A DNA stretch of 64,000 bases from Actinomycetospora callitridis (GCF_028737265.1 NZ_JAQZAK010000015.1:1-64000), one strand, 5' to 3'; numbered from the stretch's first letter, positions 7,749 through 16,327 are shown. The notes: generated by a model from the letters alone, not told the origin. Numbers and translations are program-made.

Positions 7749-8897
7749 ATGACGCTCGGCGGAGTCTCGACGCGAGCCGACAACGGTGCCCGCGACCCCT
7801 TCGGCAGCCCTGCTGAGCAGGGCGGACGCGCCATCGAGCACGACCTGCCCGGCGCGGTGACCGCCGACCTGGCCGACTACCTCGCCGGCCGGCGCGACGA
7901 GTGCGCCGACATCGCCGAGGAGTACGCCGACGCCGTCGACGACCTCACACGGTTCGTCCTCGCCGGCGGCAAGCGGCTGCGTCCCACGTTCGCGTGGTGG
8001 GGCTGGCGGGCCGCAGGCGGCCTCGACGACCCCTCCGCGGTGCTGCGCGCCGTGAGCGCCCTGGAGCTCATCCAGGCGTGTGCGCTGGTGCACGACGACC
8101 TCATCGACGACTCCGCGACGCGCCGCGGCGAGCCCACCGTGCACGCCCGGTGGGCGGCGCGGCACGCCGGCGCCGCCTGGACCGGCGACCCGACCCGCTT
8201 CGGCGCCGCGGTCGCGATCCTGCTCGGCGACGTGGCGCTGGCCTGGGCCGACGACATGCTCCACGAGTCCGGGGTGGACCCCGTCGCGCTCGCCCGCGCC
8301 CGCCCGGCGTGGCAGGCCATGCGCACCGAGGTGCTCGGCGGCCAGTTCCTCGACGTCCAGGGACACGCGTCGTCCGACTCGAGCCCCGAGACCGCCCTGC
8401 GCATCAGCCGGTACAAGACCGCGGCCTACACCGTGGAGCGCCCGCTGCACCTCGGGGCCGCGATCGCGGGCGCCGACGACACGACGATCGCCGCGCTGCG
8501 CCGGTACGGCACCGACCTCGGCATCGCCTTCCAGCTGCGCGACGACCTGCTGGGCGTGTTCGGCGACCCGGCGGTGACCGGCAAGCCCGCCGGCGACGAC
8601 CTGCGCGAGGGCAAGCTGACCCTGCTGGTCGCGCTGACCCGCGCCCACCCCGACCGCACGACGGCCGCGGTCGTCGAGCGCGCCGTGGGCAACCCCCACC
8701 TCGATCCCGAGGGCGTCGCCGCCGCCCGCGAGGCCCTCGTCTCCCTCGGCGTCGTCGACGACGTCGAGCGCCGCATCACCGAGCTCACCGCCTCCGCACT
8801 CGACGCGGTGCGCGGTGCCGACGCCCCGGTCCTGGCCGTCCCGGCCCCCGACCGGCTCGCCGATCTGGCCGTCGCCGCCACCCGGCGCGCCCGCTGA
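7749..8897 (+). CDS. crtE: geranylgeranyl diphosphate synthase (isoprenyl diphosphate synthase)
   Basis: A 382-residue trans-isoprenyl diphosphate synthase that extends allylic diphosphates with isopentenyl diphosphate. The first Asp-rich motif is HDDLIDDSATRRG (about 115-127), the second is RDDLLGVFGD, and GGKRLRP near residue 73 binds the diphosphate. It aligns in position with idsA2 (Rv2173). Because crtI and crtB follow immediately, it most likely supplies C20 diphosphate for phytoene. The ATG at 7749 is preferred to the GTG at 7743 because GGAGGGGA then has normal spacing. Confidence 0.92.
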   Translation: MTLGGVSTRADNGARDPFGSPAEQGGRAIEHDLPGAVTADLADYLAGRRDECADIAEEYADAVDDLTRFVLAGGKRLRPTFAWWGWRAAGGLDDPSAVLRAVSALELIQACALVHDDLIDDSATRRGEPTVHARWAARHAGAAWTGDPTRFGAAVAILLGDVALAWADDMLHESGVDPVALARARPAWQAMRTEVLGGQFLDVQGHASSDSSPETALRISRYKTAAYTVERPLHLGAAIAGADDTTIAALRRYGTDLGIAFQLRDDLLGVFGDPAVTGKPAGDDLREGKLTLLVALTRAHPDRTTAAVVERAVGNPHLDPEGVAAAREALVSLGVVDDVERRITELTASALDAVRGADAPVLAVPAPDRLADLAVAATRRAR

Positions 8898-8916
8898 TCC
8901 ACCTCCCAGGAGCCGC

Positions 8917-10437
8917 GTGACCCGCACCGTCCAGTCCCCCACCGACCACGTCGTCGTCGTGGGCGCCGGCCTCGCCGGCCTCGCGACCGCCCTGCACCTG
9001 CTCGGCGCGGGCCGTCGCGTCACGATCGTCGAGCGCGACGCCACCCCCGGCGGGCGCGCCGGCCGCCTCGACCTCCATGGGGGGCAGCACGCCGACAGGG
9101 GGTTCCGCCTCGACACCGGCCCGACCGTGATCACGATGCCGGAGCTGATCGAGGAGGCCCTGGCCGCCGTCGGCGAGAAGCTCGGCGACCGCCTCGAGCT
9201 CGTCGACCTCCACCCCGCGTACCACGCACGGTTCGCCGACGGCAGTGCGATCGACGTGCACACCGACCCGGGCGCGATGGAGCAGGAGATCCGCGAGAAG
9301 GTCTCGGCGTCCGACGCCGAGGGCTACCGACGGCTGCGGGCCTGGCTCACCGAGCTCTACCAGGTGCAGATGGCGACGTTCATCGACGCGAACTTCGACT
9401 CGCCGCTCGACGTCCTGGGCCCCGACCTGGCGCGGCTGGGCGCGCTCGGGGGCTTCGGGCGGCTCGGGGCGAGGATCGCCAAGTTCCTCGACGACGAGCG
9501 CCTGCGGCGCATCTTCTCCTTCCAGGCCCTGTACGCGGGCGTCCCGCCGGCCAAGGCCCTCGCCGCCTACGCGGTGATCGCCTACATGGACACGATCGCC
9601 GGCGTCTCGTTCCCGAAGGGCGGGGTCCGGGCCCTCCCCCAGGCCCTCGCCGACGCCGCCGCCGACGCGGGCGCCGAGTTCCGCTACGGCACGACCGTCA
9701 CCGGGCTGGAGCGCTCCGGCGGGCGGGTGCGGGCGCTGCGCACCGTCCCGACGGGCGAGCCGACCGCCGACGGCGATCGCCTCGCCGCCGACGCCGTCGT
9801 GCTGACCTGCGATCTCCCCGTGTCCTACGGCCTGCTCGGGCGCACGCCGCGACGCGTGGTGCCGATGCGCTGGTCGCCGTCGGCGTTCGTGTGGCACGCC
9901 GGGGTGCCCGCCGGCACCGGGCTCGGCCACCACACCATCTCCTTCGGCGACGCCTGGGCGGGCACGTTCGACGAGATCATCACCGAGGGCCGGCTGATGT
10001 CCGACCCGTCGCTGCTGGTCACGCACCCGACGGCCACCGACCCGTCGCTGGCGCCCGAGGGGCACGAGCTGGTGTCCGTGCTCGCGCCCGCCCCGAACAC
10101 CGACAAGGCCCCGCTCGACTGGGAGCGCATCGGCCCGCGCTACCGCGACGAGCTGCGCGGGGTCTTGGCAGGTCGCGGTATCGAGCTCGGTGGGGCGGGC
10201 GGGGAGGTCACTGTGGAGCACCTCATCACCCCCGACGACTGGGGCCGGCTCGGCCTCGCGGCGGGCACCCCGTTCTCGGCGGCGCACACGTTCGCCCAGA
10301 CCGGCCCGTTCCGCGCGGGCAACCTCGTGCGCGGCGAGGGCAACGTCGTCCTCGCCGGCTCGGGGACGACGCCCGGCGTCGGCGTCCCGACGGTGCTCGT
10401 CTCGGGCAAGCTCGCGGCGGCGCGGATCACCGGGTGA
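8917..10437 (+). CDS. crtI: phytoene desaturase
   Basis: A 506-residue FAD-dependent desaturase that introduces double bases of conjugation (double bonds) into phytoene to give lycopene-type carotenoids. The dinucleotide-binding fold VVVVGAGLAGLATALHL begins near residue 12, followed by ERDATPGGRAG. The C-terminal carotenoid-oxidase signature reads GTTPGVGVPTVLVSGKLAA. Length is typical for CrtI. The GTG at 8917 follows AGGAG by 6 bp and lies 19 bp after crtE. It overlaps crtB by GTGA, so the two are translationally coupled. The number of desaturation steps cannot be read from sequence. Confidence 0.93.
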   Translation: MTRTVQSPTDHVVVVGAGLAGLATALHLLGAGRRVTIVERDATPGGRAGRLDLHGGQHADRGFRLDTGPTVITMPELIEEALAAVGEKLGDRLELVDLHPAYHARFADGSAIDVHTDPGAMEQEIREKVSASDAEGYRRLRAWLTELYQVQMATFIDANFDSPLDVLGPDLARLGALGGFGRLGARIAKFLDDERLRRIFSFQALYAGVPPAKALAAYAVIAYMDTIAGVSFPKGGVRALPQALADAAADAGAEFRYGTTVTGLERSGGRVRALRTVPTGEPTADGDRLAADAVVLTCDLPVSYGLLGRTPRRVVPMRWSPSAFVWHAGVPAGTGLGHHTISFGDAWAGTFDEIITEGRLMSDPSLLVTHPTATDPSLAPEGHELVSVLAPAPNTDKAPLDWERIGPRYRDELRGVLAGRGIELGGAGGEVTVEHLITPDDWGRLGLAAGTPFSAAHTFAQTGPFRAGNLVRGEGNVVLAGSGTTPGVGVPTVLVSGKLAAARITG

Positions 10438-11396
10438 GCACCACCGAGCTGGACGCCGCCGGCATCACCGACCCGGCGCTGCGCGACGCCTACACGCAGT
10501 GCCGGGCTCTCAACGCCGTGCACGGCCGGACCTACTTCCTCGCCACGCGCCTGCTCGCCCCGGCCCAGCGCCCGGCGATCCACGCGCTCTACGGCTTCGC
10601 GCGTATGGCCGACGACGTCGTCGACGACCCGGACGCCGACGCCTCGCCGGCCGCCGTCGCCGCGCGGCTCGAGGAGGTCCGCGCCCGCATGCGCCGGGGC
10701 CTGGCCGGTACCGACCCGCGGACGCTCGTGACCGAGGGCGAGCCGGTGGTCGCCGCGCTGGCCGACACCGTCGCCCGCTTCGGCATCGAGCACCGCCACC
10801 TCGAGGACTTCATGGACTCGATGGCCATGGACCTCACGGTCACCGACTACCCGACGTTCGACGACCTCGCCGGCTACGTGCACGGCTCGGCCGCGGTCAT
10901 CGGGCTGCAGGTGCTGCCGGTGCTCGGGACGGTCGGACCGCGGGCGGAGGCCGAGCCGTACGCCGCCGACCTCGGCGTCGCCTTCCAGGTGACGAACTTC
11001 CTGCGCGACGTCGGCGAGGACCTCGACCGCGGCCGCGTCTACCTGCCGACCGCGGAGCTCGCGGCGTTCGGCGTGGACCGCGACCTGCTGGCGTGGTGCC
11101 GCACCACCGGTCGCACCGACCCGCGGGTCCGGCGGGCCCTGGCCCACCTCGTCGCCCGCACCCGCGCGGTCTACCGGCGCGCCGAGCGCGGCATCGCCCT
11201 GCTCCACCCGGTGTCGCGGCCCTGCGTGCGGACCGCGCACGTGCTCTACGGGGGCATCCTCGACGAGATCGTCGACGCGGACTACGACGTACTGCGCCGG
11301 CGCGTGGCCGTCGGGAACGGGCGCCGCGCCGCGGTGGCGCTCCCGCGCCTGGCCCACGCCGTCGGGACGCGGTGGCGCCGGCGGCTCGCGGCGTGA
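10434..11396 (+). CDS. crtB: phytoene synthase
   Basis: A 320-residue squalene/phytoene synthase that condenses two geranylgeranyl diphosphates to phytoene. The first Asp-rich motif is DDVVDD (60-65). The second region, VTNFLRDVGEDL (187-198), is the family signature with the second set of Asp/Glu ligands. The start GTG overlaps the crtI stop. With crtE and crtI this completes a pathway to an acyclic carotenoid; no lycopene cyclase, hydroxylase or ketolase is present in the window. This cluster occupies the place of mptA in the otherwise mycobacterial gene order. Confidence 0.93.
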   Translation: MSTTELDAAGITDPALRDAYTQCRALNAVHGRTYFLATRLLAPAQRPAIHALYGFARMADDVVDDPDADASPAAVAARLEEVRARMRRGLAGTDPRTLVTEGEPVVAALADTVARFGIEHRHLEDFMDSMAMDLTVTDYPTFDDLAGYVHGSAAVIGLQVLPVLGTVGPRAEAEPYAADLGVAFQVTNFLRDVGEDLDRGRVYLPTAELAAFGVDRDLLAWCRTTGRTDPRVRRALAHLVARTRAVYRRAERGIALLHPVSRPCVRTAHVLYGGILDEIVDADYDVLRRRVAVGNGRRAAVALPRLAHAVGTRWRRRLAA

Positions 11397-11755
11397 CCCT
11401 CGTGCTCGCCGTCGACGCCGCCTGCGCGCGGTGCCGGGCGGTGGGCACCACCGTGGCGGACACCGTCGGGCCGGACCTCGAGGTGCTGCCGCTGGCCGAC
11501 TACCGGGTGACGGCGTGGTGCGCCGAGTCCGGCGTCGCGGGGGACGCGCCGACGCTGCTGGAGATCACGCCCACCGACGGCGACGACCGCGTGCGGGCCT
11601 GGACCGGCCCCGCGCTGGCCCCCGCCCTGGTGCGTCGACTCGGCGTGCGGCGCGCCGCCCGGCTGACGGCGGCGCTGCGCCGGCACGGGCTGCTCGGGGA
11701 GGCGTTGAGCGGACTGCGCCCGTTCAGAACGCCATCGCCTGGGCGCGACGCTTGA
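11393..11755 (+). CDS. small CxxC protein at the end of the carotenoid operon
   Basis: A 120-residue protein not recognised by name. It opens with a hydrophobic strand followed by a CARC motif (11-14), the layout of thioredoxin/glutaredoxin-like proteins (strand, then CxxC at a helix start). A third Cys lies in AWCAES. Its GTG overlaps the crtB stop (GTGA), so it is coupled to the carotenoid genes. Its last 32 bp overlap the end of the convergent Rv2175c-like gene. It may be a thiol-disulfide protein or a dcc1-type (DUF393-like) redox protein; both are inference. The coupled start argues that it is real. Confidence 0.65.
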   Translation: MTLVLAVDAACARCRAVGTTVADTVGPDLEVLPLADYRVTAWCAESGVAGDAPTLLEITPTDGDDRVRAWTGPALAPALVRRLGVRRAARLTAALRRHGLLGEALSGLRPFRTPSPGRDA

Positions 11756-12092
11756 CCTCGCGACCCCGGTCGGAGCGCAGCGCGTCGATGGGGGTGCCCG
11801 GCAGGGAGTCGTCGTCGGCGAAGAGCCAGCGAAGGATCTCCCCGTCGGCGTACCCCCCGTCGCGGAGGACCTGGATGGTGCCGGGCAGGCCCTTCACCAC
11901 CCCGTCGGTGGTGAGGAAGGCGGCGGGCACCGACCAGCGGTCGTCGTCCCGAACGCCCAGCAACTGCCCCTGCTTGATCATCTGACTGACGCGCGTACGG
12001 GGCACGCCGAGACGCTCGGCGACCTGGGCGAGCGAGACGACCTCGATGTCGTGGCCCACGAGGGCGGCGAGGGACTCGGTCACACGCGTCAC
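11724..12092 (-). CDS. Rv2175c-type DNA-binding protein
   Basis: A 122-residue protein. A winged-helix/helix-turn-helix at about residues 18-45 (VSLAQVAERLGVPRTRVSQM) is followed by the C-terminal domain of the Rv2175c family (PAAFLTTDGVVKGLPGTIQV, then DGEILRWLFADDDSLPGTPIDAL). In M. tuberculosis Rv2175c is a substrate of PknL, and phosphorylation of its N-terminus blocks DNA binding. The pknL homologue lies 0.9 kb away here; Thr2 or Thr6 could be the target, by analogy only. The GTG at 12092 overlaps the stop of the upstream hydrolase. Confidence 0.88.
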   Translation of the reverse strand: MTRVTESLAALVGHDIEVVSLAQVAERLGVPRTRVSQMIKQGQLLGVRDDDRWSVPAAFLTTDGVVKGLPGTIQVLRDGGYADGEILRWLFADDDSLPGTPIDALRSDRGREVKRRAQAMAF

Positions 12093-12811
12093 TGTGCCAG
12101 AGGTGGGGCTCCTCCGGCCCCTTGTGCCCGCGTGTGTCCCGGGGTGTCCAGACCGTCGCGGACCAGGGCCTCCGGGTGGGCGAGCGCCGCGAGGTGCCCG
12201 CCGGGCACGAGCACCGGTTCGACGCCGGCGCGCGCACGGGCGAGACCGATCTGGAAGTCGGGCGGGAAGAAGCGGTCGTCGCGTCCCACGACGACCGTGA
12301 CGGGCACGTCGGGCCACGCGGGGAGCGACCAGCCGTCGGCGAACGGGCCACCGGACTGCTCGCGCTGGTGCTCGGCGCCGGCCGCGACCACGTCGGCGGG
12401 GACGTCGTGCAGGAACTCCCACTCGGGGTCGAACCCGGCGTCCTCGCGGCCCGCGGCGCGGACCGCGGCCTCCTTCGCCGCCGCGTGCCCCGACCCCGTC
12501 CACCACTGCCCGGGCGTCTCCCCCACCGCGGGGATCATGGCGTTGACCAGCACCAACCGCTCCACGGGGATGCGCCGGCAGATCTCCACCGCGGTGGGCC
12601 CGCCCAGCGACTGCCCGACCACGACGGGGTCGGGGCGGCCACCGAGGGCCTCGAGCGCGACCTCGACGTAGCGCGGCACGCCGGCCTCCGGGTCGTCGGC
12701 GGGGAGGTCGACGGCGATCGCCTCGTCACCCCGCGCCCGCAGGAGCTCCACCACGCGGTGCCAGTACCAGGCCGCGCCGCCCGCGCCGGGCACCAGGAGC
12801 CAGGTCGTCAT
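12089..12811 (-). CDS. alpha/beta-hydrolase fold protein
   Basis: A 240-residue hydrolase. The oxyanion strand is LLVPGAGGAAWYWHRV, the nucleophile elbow VGQSLGG (Ser about 70), the likely Asp is in VVGRDDRFFP and the His in VPGGHLAALAHPEAL. Its HGG-less N-terminus and lid resemble small esterases and MES-type hydrolases. The substrate is unknown. TAGGCT (12820-12825, reverse) lies 8 bp before the ATG, with no ribosome site. It is translationally coupled to the DNA-binding gene downstream, which suggests shared expression rather than shared function. Confidence 0.8.
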   Translation of the reverse strand: MTTWLLVPGAGGAAWYWHRVVELLRARGDEAIAVDLPADDPEAGVPRYVEVALEALGGRPDPVVVGQSLGGPTAVEICRRIPVERLVLVNAMIPAVGETPGQWWTGSGHAAAKEAAVRAAGREDAGFDPEWEFLHDVPADVVAAGAEHQREQSGGPFADGWSLPAWPDVPVTVVVGRDDRFFPPDFQIGLARARAGVEPVLVPGGHLAALAHPEALVRDGLDTPGHTRAQGAGGAPPLAQ

Positions 12812-12819
12812 GGCCGGAG

Positions 12820-12825
12820 AGCCTA
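12820..12825 (-). promoter_or_regulatory. -10 hexamer of the hydrolase-Rv2175c operon
   Basis: TAGGCT, 8 bp before the ATG at 12811; leaderless arrangement. It lies beside the large palindrome at 12828-12901. Confidence 0.5.
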
Positions 12826-12827
12826 GG

Positions 12828-12901
12828 GGTGCGCCTCCGGCGCATGTGAGCACTTCGAGGTGCTGGAGCACCCCGAAGTGCTCACGTGCGCGAAGCGCAC
12901 C
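12828..12901. repeat. 74-bp nested palindrome in a divergent promoter region
   Basis: The core (12846-12885, 40 bp) has arms GTGAGCACTTCG and CGAAGTGCTCAC around an inner GGTGCT/AGCACC. The outer arms GGTGCGC and GCGCACC (12828-12834 and 12895-12901) are also complementary and enclose GCGCA/TGCGC. The whole could extrude as a cruciform. It sits between the two outward-facing -10 hexamers of the hydrolase and pknL. Confidence 0.85.
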
Positions 12902-12957
12902 CGGTCGAGGGGCCGCGCGTCGGACACGAGAATCCCCGCAGGTCACCGACCTCCTCG

Positions 12958-12963
12958 TAGCAT
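12958..12963 (+). promoter_or_regulatory. -10 hexamer of pknL (leaderless)
   Basis: TAGCAT, then 6 bp and the ATG at 12970; no Shine-Dalgarno site. Confidence 0.55.
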
Positions 12964-12969
12964 CGGGCC

Positions 12970-14283
12970 ATGACGTCCGTCCCGACCGCCGACCCCGCGG
13001 GGACGGTGCTGGAGGGGCGCTACCGCGTCGACGGCCTCCTCGCGCGCGGCGGGATGTCGGTGGTGCACCGCGGGAGCGACCTGCGCCTGGACCGTCCGGT
13101 GGCGATCAAGATCCTCGATCGCGGCCTCGCAGGCGACCCCGCCTTCGTCCGGCGCTTCGAGCGGGAGGCGCGGGCCGCGGCCCGTCTCGCGCACCCCGGC
13201 GTGGTCGCGGTGCACGACCAGGGGCGCGACCCCGACGGCACCGTCTTCCTCGTCCTCGAGCTGGTCGAGGGCGGGACGCTGCGCGACGTCCTGCGCGACC
13301 AGGTCCGCCTCCACCCGGCGGCGGCCCTGACGGTCATCGAGCAGGTGGTCACCGCCCTGCAGGTCGCCCACGACCGCGGTCTCGTCCACCGCGACGTGAA
13401 GCCCGAGAACGTGCTGGTCGGCACCGACGGGTCGGTGAAGGTCGCCGACTTCGGGCTGGTCGCCGCGGCGTGGGAGACCGACGCCGCCGACCCGAACGAC
13501 CCCGAGGGCTCCGGCGAGATGGTGCTCGGGACCGTGGCGTACCTGGCCCCCGAGCAGGTCACCGACGGCCGCGCCGACGCCCGCAGCGACCTCTACGCGG
13601 CCGGGATCGTGCTGTTCGAGCTGCTCACGGGCGTACCGCCCCACGGCGGGGACGACGCCGTGGAGGTCGCCCGCCGGCACGTGCACCACGACGTCCCGCC
13701 GCCCTCGTCCGTCGTCGGCGGCATCCCCCGCGCGCTGGACCGCCTCGTGCTCGCGGCGACCGACCGCGACCCCGAGGCCCGCCTCGCCGACGCCGGCGCC
13801 TTCCTGGCCGCCGTCCGCGGGGTGCGGATGGACACCGACCTGCCCTACTACCCGGTGCCGCCGCCCCCGCGCCGCACCGGCGCCGCCTGCTCCCGGCCGC
13901 TGCGGGGGACGCGGCTGCTCGACCTCGACGGCGCGCCCCGCGAGGCGCCCCGGACCGGGCGCCGGGCGTGGGACGCGGAGCCCGAGGACGTCGACGACAA
14001 GGACGTCGACGACCTCGGGGACGACTACGGGGACGACTACGGGGACGACCTCGGGGACGAGCCCGACGGCGACCGCGAACCCGACTCCGGCACTGATCCG
14101 GCCCACGGGGTGCGCCGTCGCCCCGACGGCGCGGTGGACGACGTCGACGTGGCCATCGAGCGGATCGAGCGCCGGCGGGCGCGGACCCGCTCCCGCCGGC
14201 TGCTCGGAGCCTGGCTGCTGCTCGTCTCGATCGCGACCGTCGCCGCGGGCGCGGCCGGCTGGGGCCTCGGGATCCCGGGCTAG
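12970..14283 (+). CDS. pknL: serine/threonine protein kinase PknL
   Basis: A 437-residue membrane-anchored Hanks-type kinase. The kinase domain covers about 17-275: glycine loop LLARGGMSVVH, ATP Lys47 (VAIKIL), catalytic HRDVKPEN (140-147), DFG 160-162 and LGTVAYLAPEQ in the activation segment. The juxtamembrane stretch (about 325-390) is acidic and includes repeated GDDY/GDDL units encoded by a 12-bp DNA repeat near 14014-14055. One membrane helix (LLGAWLLLVSIATVAAGAAG) is followed by only a few residues, so there is no extracellular sensor domain, as in mycobacterial PknL. The likely substrate is the Rv2175c-type protein encoded nearby. Confidence 0.93.
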   Translation: MTSVPTADPAGTVLEGRYRVDGLLARGGMSVVHRGSDLRLDRPVAIKILDRGLAGDPAFVRRFEREARAAARLAHPGVVAVHDQGRDPDGTVFLVLELVEGGTLRDVLRDQVRLHPAAALTVIEQVVTALQVAHDRGLVHRDVKPENVLVGTDGSVKVADFGLVAAAWETDAADPNDPEGSGEMVLGTVAYLAPEQVTDGRADARSDLYAAGIVLFELLTGVPPHGGDDAVEVARRHVHHDVPPPSSVVGGIPRALDRLVLAATDRDPEARLADAGAFLAAVRGVRMDTDLPYYPVPPPPRRTGAACSRPLRGTRLLDLDGAPREAPRTGRRAWDAEPEDVDDKDVDDLGDDYGDDYGDDLGDEPDGDREPDSGTDPAHGVRRRPDGAVDDVDVAIERIERRRARTRSRRLLGAWLLLVSIATVAAGAAGWGLGIPG

Positions 14284-14286
14284 CTG

Positions 14287-15690
14287 CTAGTTCCGGAGCA
14301 TCTCCGCGACCAGGAATGCGAGCTCCAGCGACTGCTGGGTGTTCAGCCGCGGGTCGCAGGCCGTCTCGTAGCGCCCGGCGAGGTCGGTGTCGGAGATGTC
14401 CTGGGCGCCGCCGAGGCACTCGGTGACGTCCTCGCCGGTGAGCTCGACGTGGATGCCGCCGGGGTGGGTGCCGAGACCCTGGTGCACCTCGAAGAAGCCC
14501 TGGACCTCGTCGACGACCTGGTCGAAGTGCCGCGTCTTGTAGCCGGTGGTCGCCTCGACGGTGTTGCCGTGCATCGGGTCGCACTGCCAGATGACCTGGT
14601 GGCCCGAGCCCGTGACCTTCTCGACGATCGACGGCAGCACGTCGCGGACCTTGCCCGCACCCATGCGCGAGATCAGCGTCAGCCGGCCGGGCTGGTGGTA
14701 CGGGTCGAGGCGCTCGACGTACTCCACCGCCTGCTCCGGCGTGGTGCCCGGCCCGATCTTGATGCCGATGGGGTTGGCCAGCAGCTCCGCGAACGCGATG
14801 TGCGCGCCGTCGAGGGCCCGGGTGCGCTCGCCGATCCACAGGAAGTGGGCGCCGAGGGAGAACAGGCGGGCGTCCTCACGGCTGGTGGCCTCGACCCGCG
14901 AGTCCAGCCGCAGCAGCGCGCGCTCGTAGTCGAGCACGAGGGCCTCGTGGCTGGCGAAGATCTCGGTGCCGCGCAGGGAGTGGTCGTTCACCCCGGCCGC
15001 CGACATGAACCGCAGCGCCCGGTCGATCTCGGCGGCGACGGCCTCGTACCGCTCGCCCGCGGCCGACGTGCGCACGAACTCCCGGTTCCACTCGTGCACC
15101 TCGTGCAGGTCGGCCATGCCGCCGGAGGTCAGGGCACGGACCAGGTTCATCGCGGCGCCGGCGTTGGCGTAGGCGCGGATCATGCGGCCCGGGTCGGGGA
15201 TGCGGCGCTCGGCGTGCGCGGCCAGCGAGTTGACCATGTCGCCCCGGTAGGACGGCAGGCCCAGCGCGTCGGTGTTCGACGAGCGCGGCTTCGCGTACTG
15301 CCCGGCGATCCGCCCGATCTTGACCACCGGCAGCGACGCGCCGTAGGTCAGCACGACCGCCATCTGCAGCAGGGTGCGGATGTTGCCGCGCAGGTGCGGC
15401 TCGGTGTTGTCCGCGAAGGTCTCCGCGCAGTCGCCGCCCTGGAGCAGGAACGCCTCACCCCGGGCGACCGAGGCCAGCTGGGACTGCAGCCGGTCGATCT
15501 CGGCGGGCACGGTGATCGGCGGCACGTGCTCGAGGACGGTGCGGACCTCGGCGACCGCGTCCGGGTCGGGCCAGTCGGGCTGCTGCGCCGCCGGGCGCGC
15601 GAGCGCGGCGTCGAGACGTTCCCGCAGTGCGGTGGGCAGGGGAGGCAGGCCCGGCAGAGCGTCCACGGGCAGGTCGACGGACCAGTTCAC
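14287..15690 (-). CDS. aroG: class II 3-deoxy-D-arabino-heptulosonate 7-phosphate synthase
   Basis: A 467-residue enzyme of the first shikimate step, condensing phosphoenolpyruvate and erythrose 4-phosphate. It aligns closely with M. tuberculosis AroG: NWSVDLPVDALPGLPPLP at the N-terminus, FLLQGGDCAETF (metal Cys), KIGRIAGQYAKPRS, then NPIGIKIGPGTTPEQ and WQCDPMHGN in the C-terminal part. The GTG at 15690 gives the same N-terminus as the M. tuberculosis protein; a frame 25 codons longer exists. TACGCT at 15698-15703 (reverse) lies 7 bp upstream. It converges on pknL with a 3-bp gap and no terminator. Confidence 0.95.
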   Translation of the reverse strand: MNWSVDLPVDALPGLPPLPTALRERLDAALARPAAQQPDWPDPDAVAEVRTVLEHVPPITVPAEIDRLQSQLASVARGEAFLLQGGDCAETFADNTEPHLRGNIRTLLQMAVVLTYGASLPVVKIGRIAGQYAKPRSSNTDALGLPSYRGDMVNSLAAHAERRIPDPGRMIRAYANAGAAMNLVRALTSGGMADLHEVHEWNREFVRTSAAGERYEAVAAEIDRALRFMSAAGVNDHSLRGTEIFASHEALVLDYERALLRLDSRVEATSREDARLFSLGAHFLWIGERTRALDGAHIAFAELLANPIGIKIGPGTTPEQAVEYVERLDPYHQPGRLTLISRMGAGKVRDVLPSIVEKVTGSGHQVIWQCDPMHGNTVEATTGYKTRHFDQVVDEVQGFFEVHQGLGTHPGGIHVELTGEDVTECLGGAQDISDTDLAGRYETACDPRLNTQQSLELAFLVAEMLRN

Positions 15691-15697
15691 ACCCGCC

Positions 15698-15703
15698 AGC
15701 GTA
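15698..15703 (-). promoter_or_regulatory. -10 hexamer of aroG (leaderless)
   Basis: TACGCT, 7 bp before the GTG at 15690. It supports the short start of aroG. Confidence 0.5.
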
Positions 15704-15774
15704 GTGGGCGGTGACGCGGCTGCCGCGTGTTCCCCACGACCCGGCCCTCCGGGTGGGGTGATCACGCGCTGTGA

Positions 15775-16293
15775 TCACGCCCGGGCCGGCGGGCCGCCCG
15801 CGTGCAGCGCACGCCAGTGCGCGTCGATGACCTGCCAGCGGGCCAGGTTGTGGCGGGCGTCGGCGAGCGCGTCGTGGGCGTCCGCGGGCGCCGACGGCAG
15901 CTCGGGGCGCCCGACGTCGTCCCAGCGCTGGCGAAGGTCGCGGGTGAAGCGGGGCAGCGCCCGCGGCAGGTCGGGCATCGCGCCCCAGAGCTGCGCGATC
16001 GCGACGTGGTCGTACGCGGCGTACCAGGCCCAGAGCTCCACGGGGCCCTCGCCGGCGGTCACGAACTCGTAGAACGCCTCGCGGATGCTCAGGCGGCTGC
16101 GCCACGCCGGGTCCGACATCGGGGGCAGCTTGTCGAGGACGTTGTGCCGCACCCAGGGGCCCGCCCGCATGGGGTCGAACTGCTTGGAGATCGCGTAGAA
16201 CTCGCGGCCCTGCTCGTCCACGACACCCACCGAGACCAGCTCGATGGTGGTCCCGTCCTCGATGAACTCGCAGTCGTAGAAGTACCGGGCCAC
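15775..16293 (-). CDS. 3'-5' exoribonuclease, Rv2179c type
   Basis: A 172-residue DEDDh-like nuclease. YDCEFIE near the N-terminus gives Asp7 and Glu9, a central AAYDHVAI supplies the middle Asp, and DAHDALADARHN gives the last His/Asp set. M. tuberculosis Rv2179c has this compact fold and cleaves 3' overhanging RNA. A CAGAAT hexamer lies 7 bp before the GTG at 16293, with no ribosome site. Two GTGATCAC octamers (15758-15765 and 15771-15778) overlap its stop; I see no clear role for them. Confidence 0.9.
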   Translation of the reverse strand: MARYFYDCEFIEDGTTIELVSVGVVDEQGREFYAISKQFDPMRAGPWVRHNVLDKLPPMSDPAWRSRLSIREAFYEFVTAGEGPVELWAWYAAYDHVAIAQLWGAMPDLPRALPRFTRDLRQRWDDVGRPELPSAPADAHDALADARHNLARWQVIDAHWRALHAGGPPARA

Positions 16294-16327
16294 GAGGGAG
16301 ATTCTGGACGGTGGGACCCCGCCGCGA

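Noticed and set aside
15758..15778. Paired GTGATCAC octamers as a regulator site
   Set aside because: They overlap a stop codon downstream of aroG's start region, and no nearby promoter hexamer makes an operator likely; left as chance.
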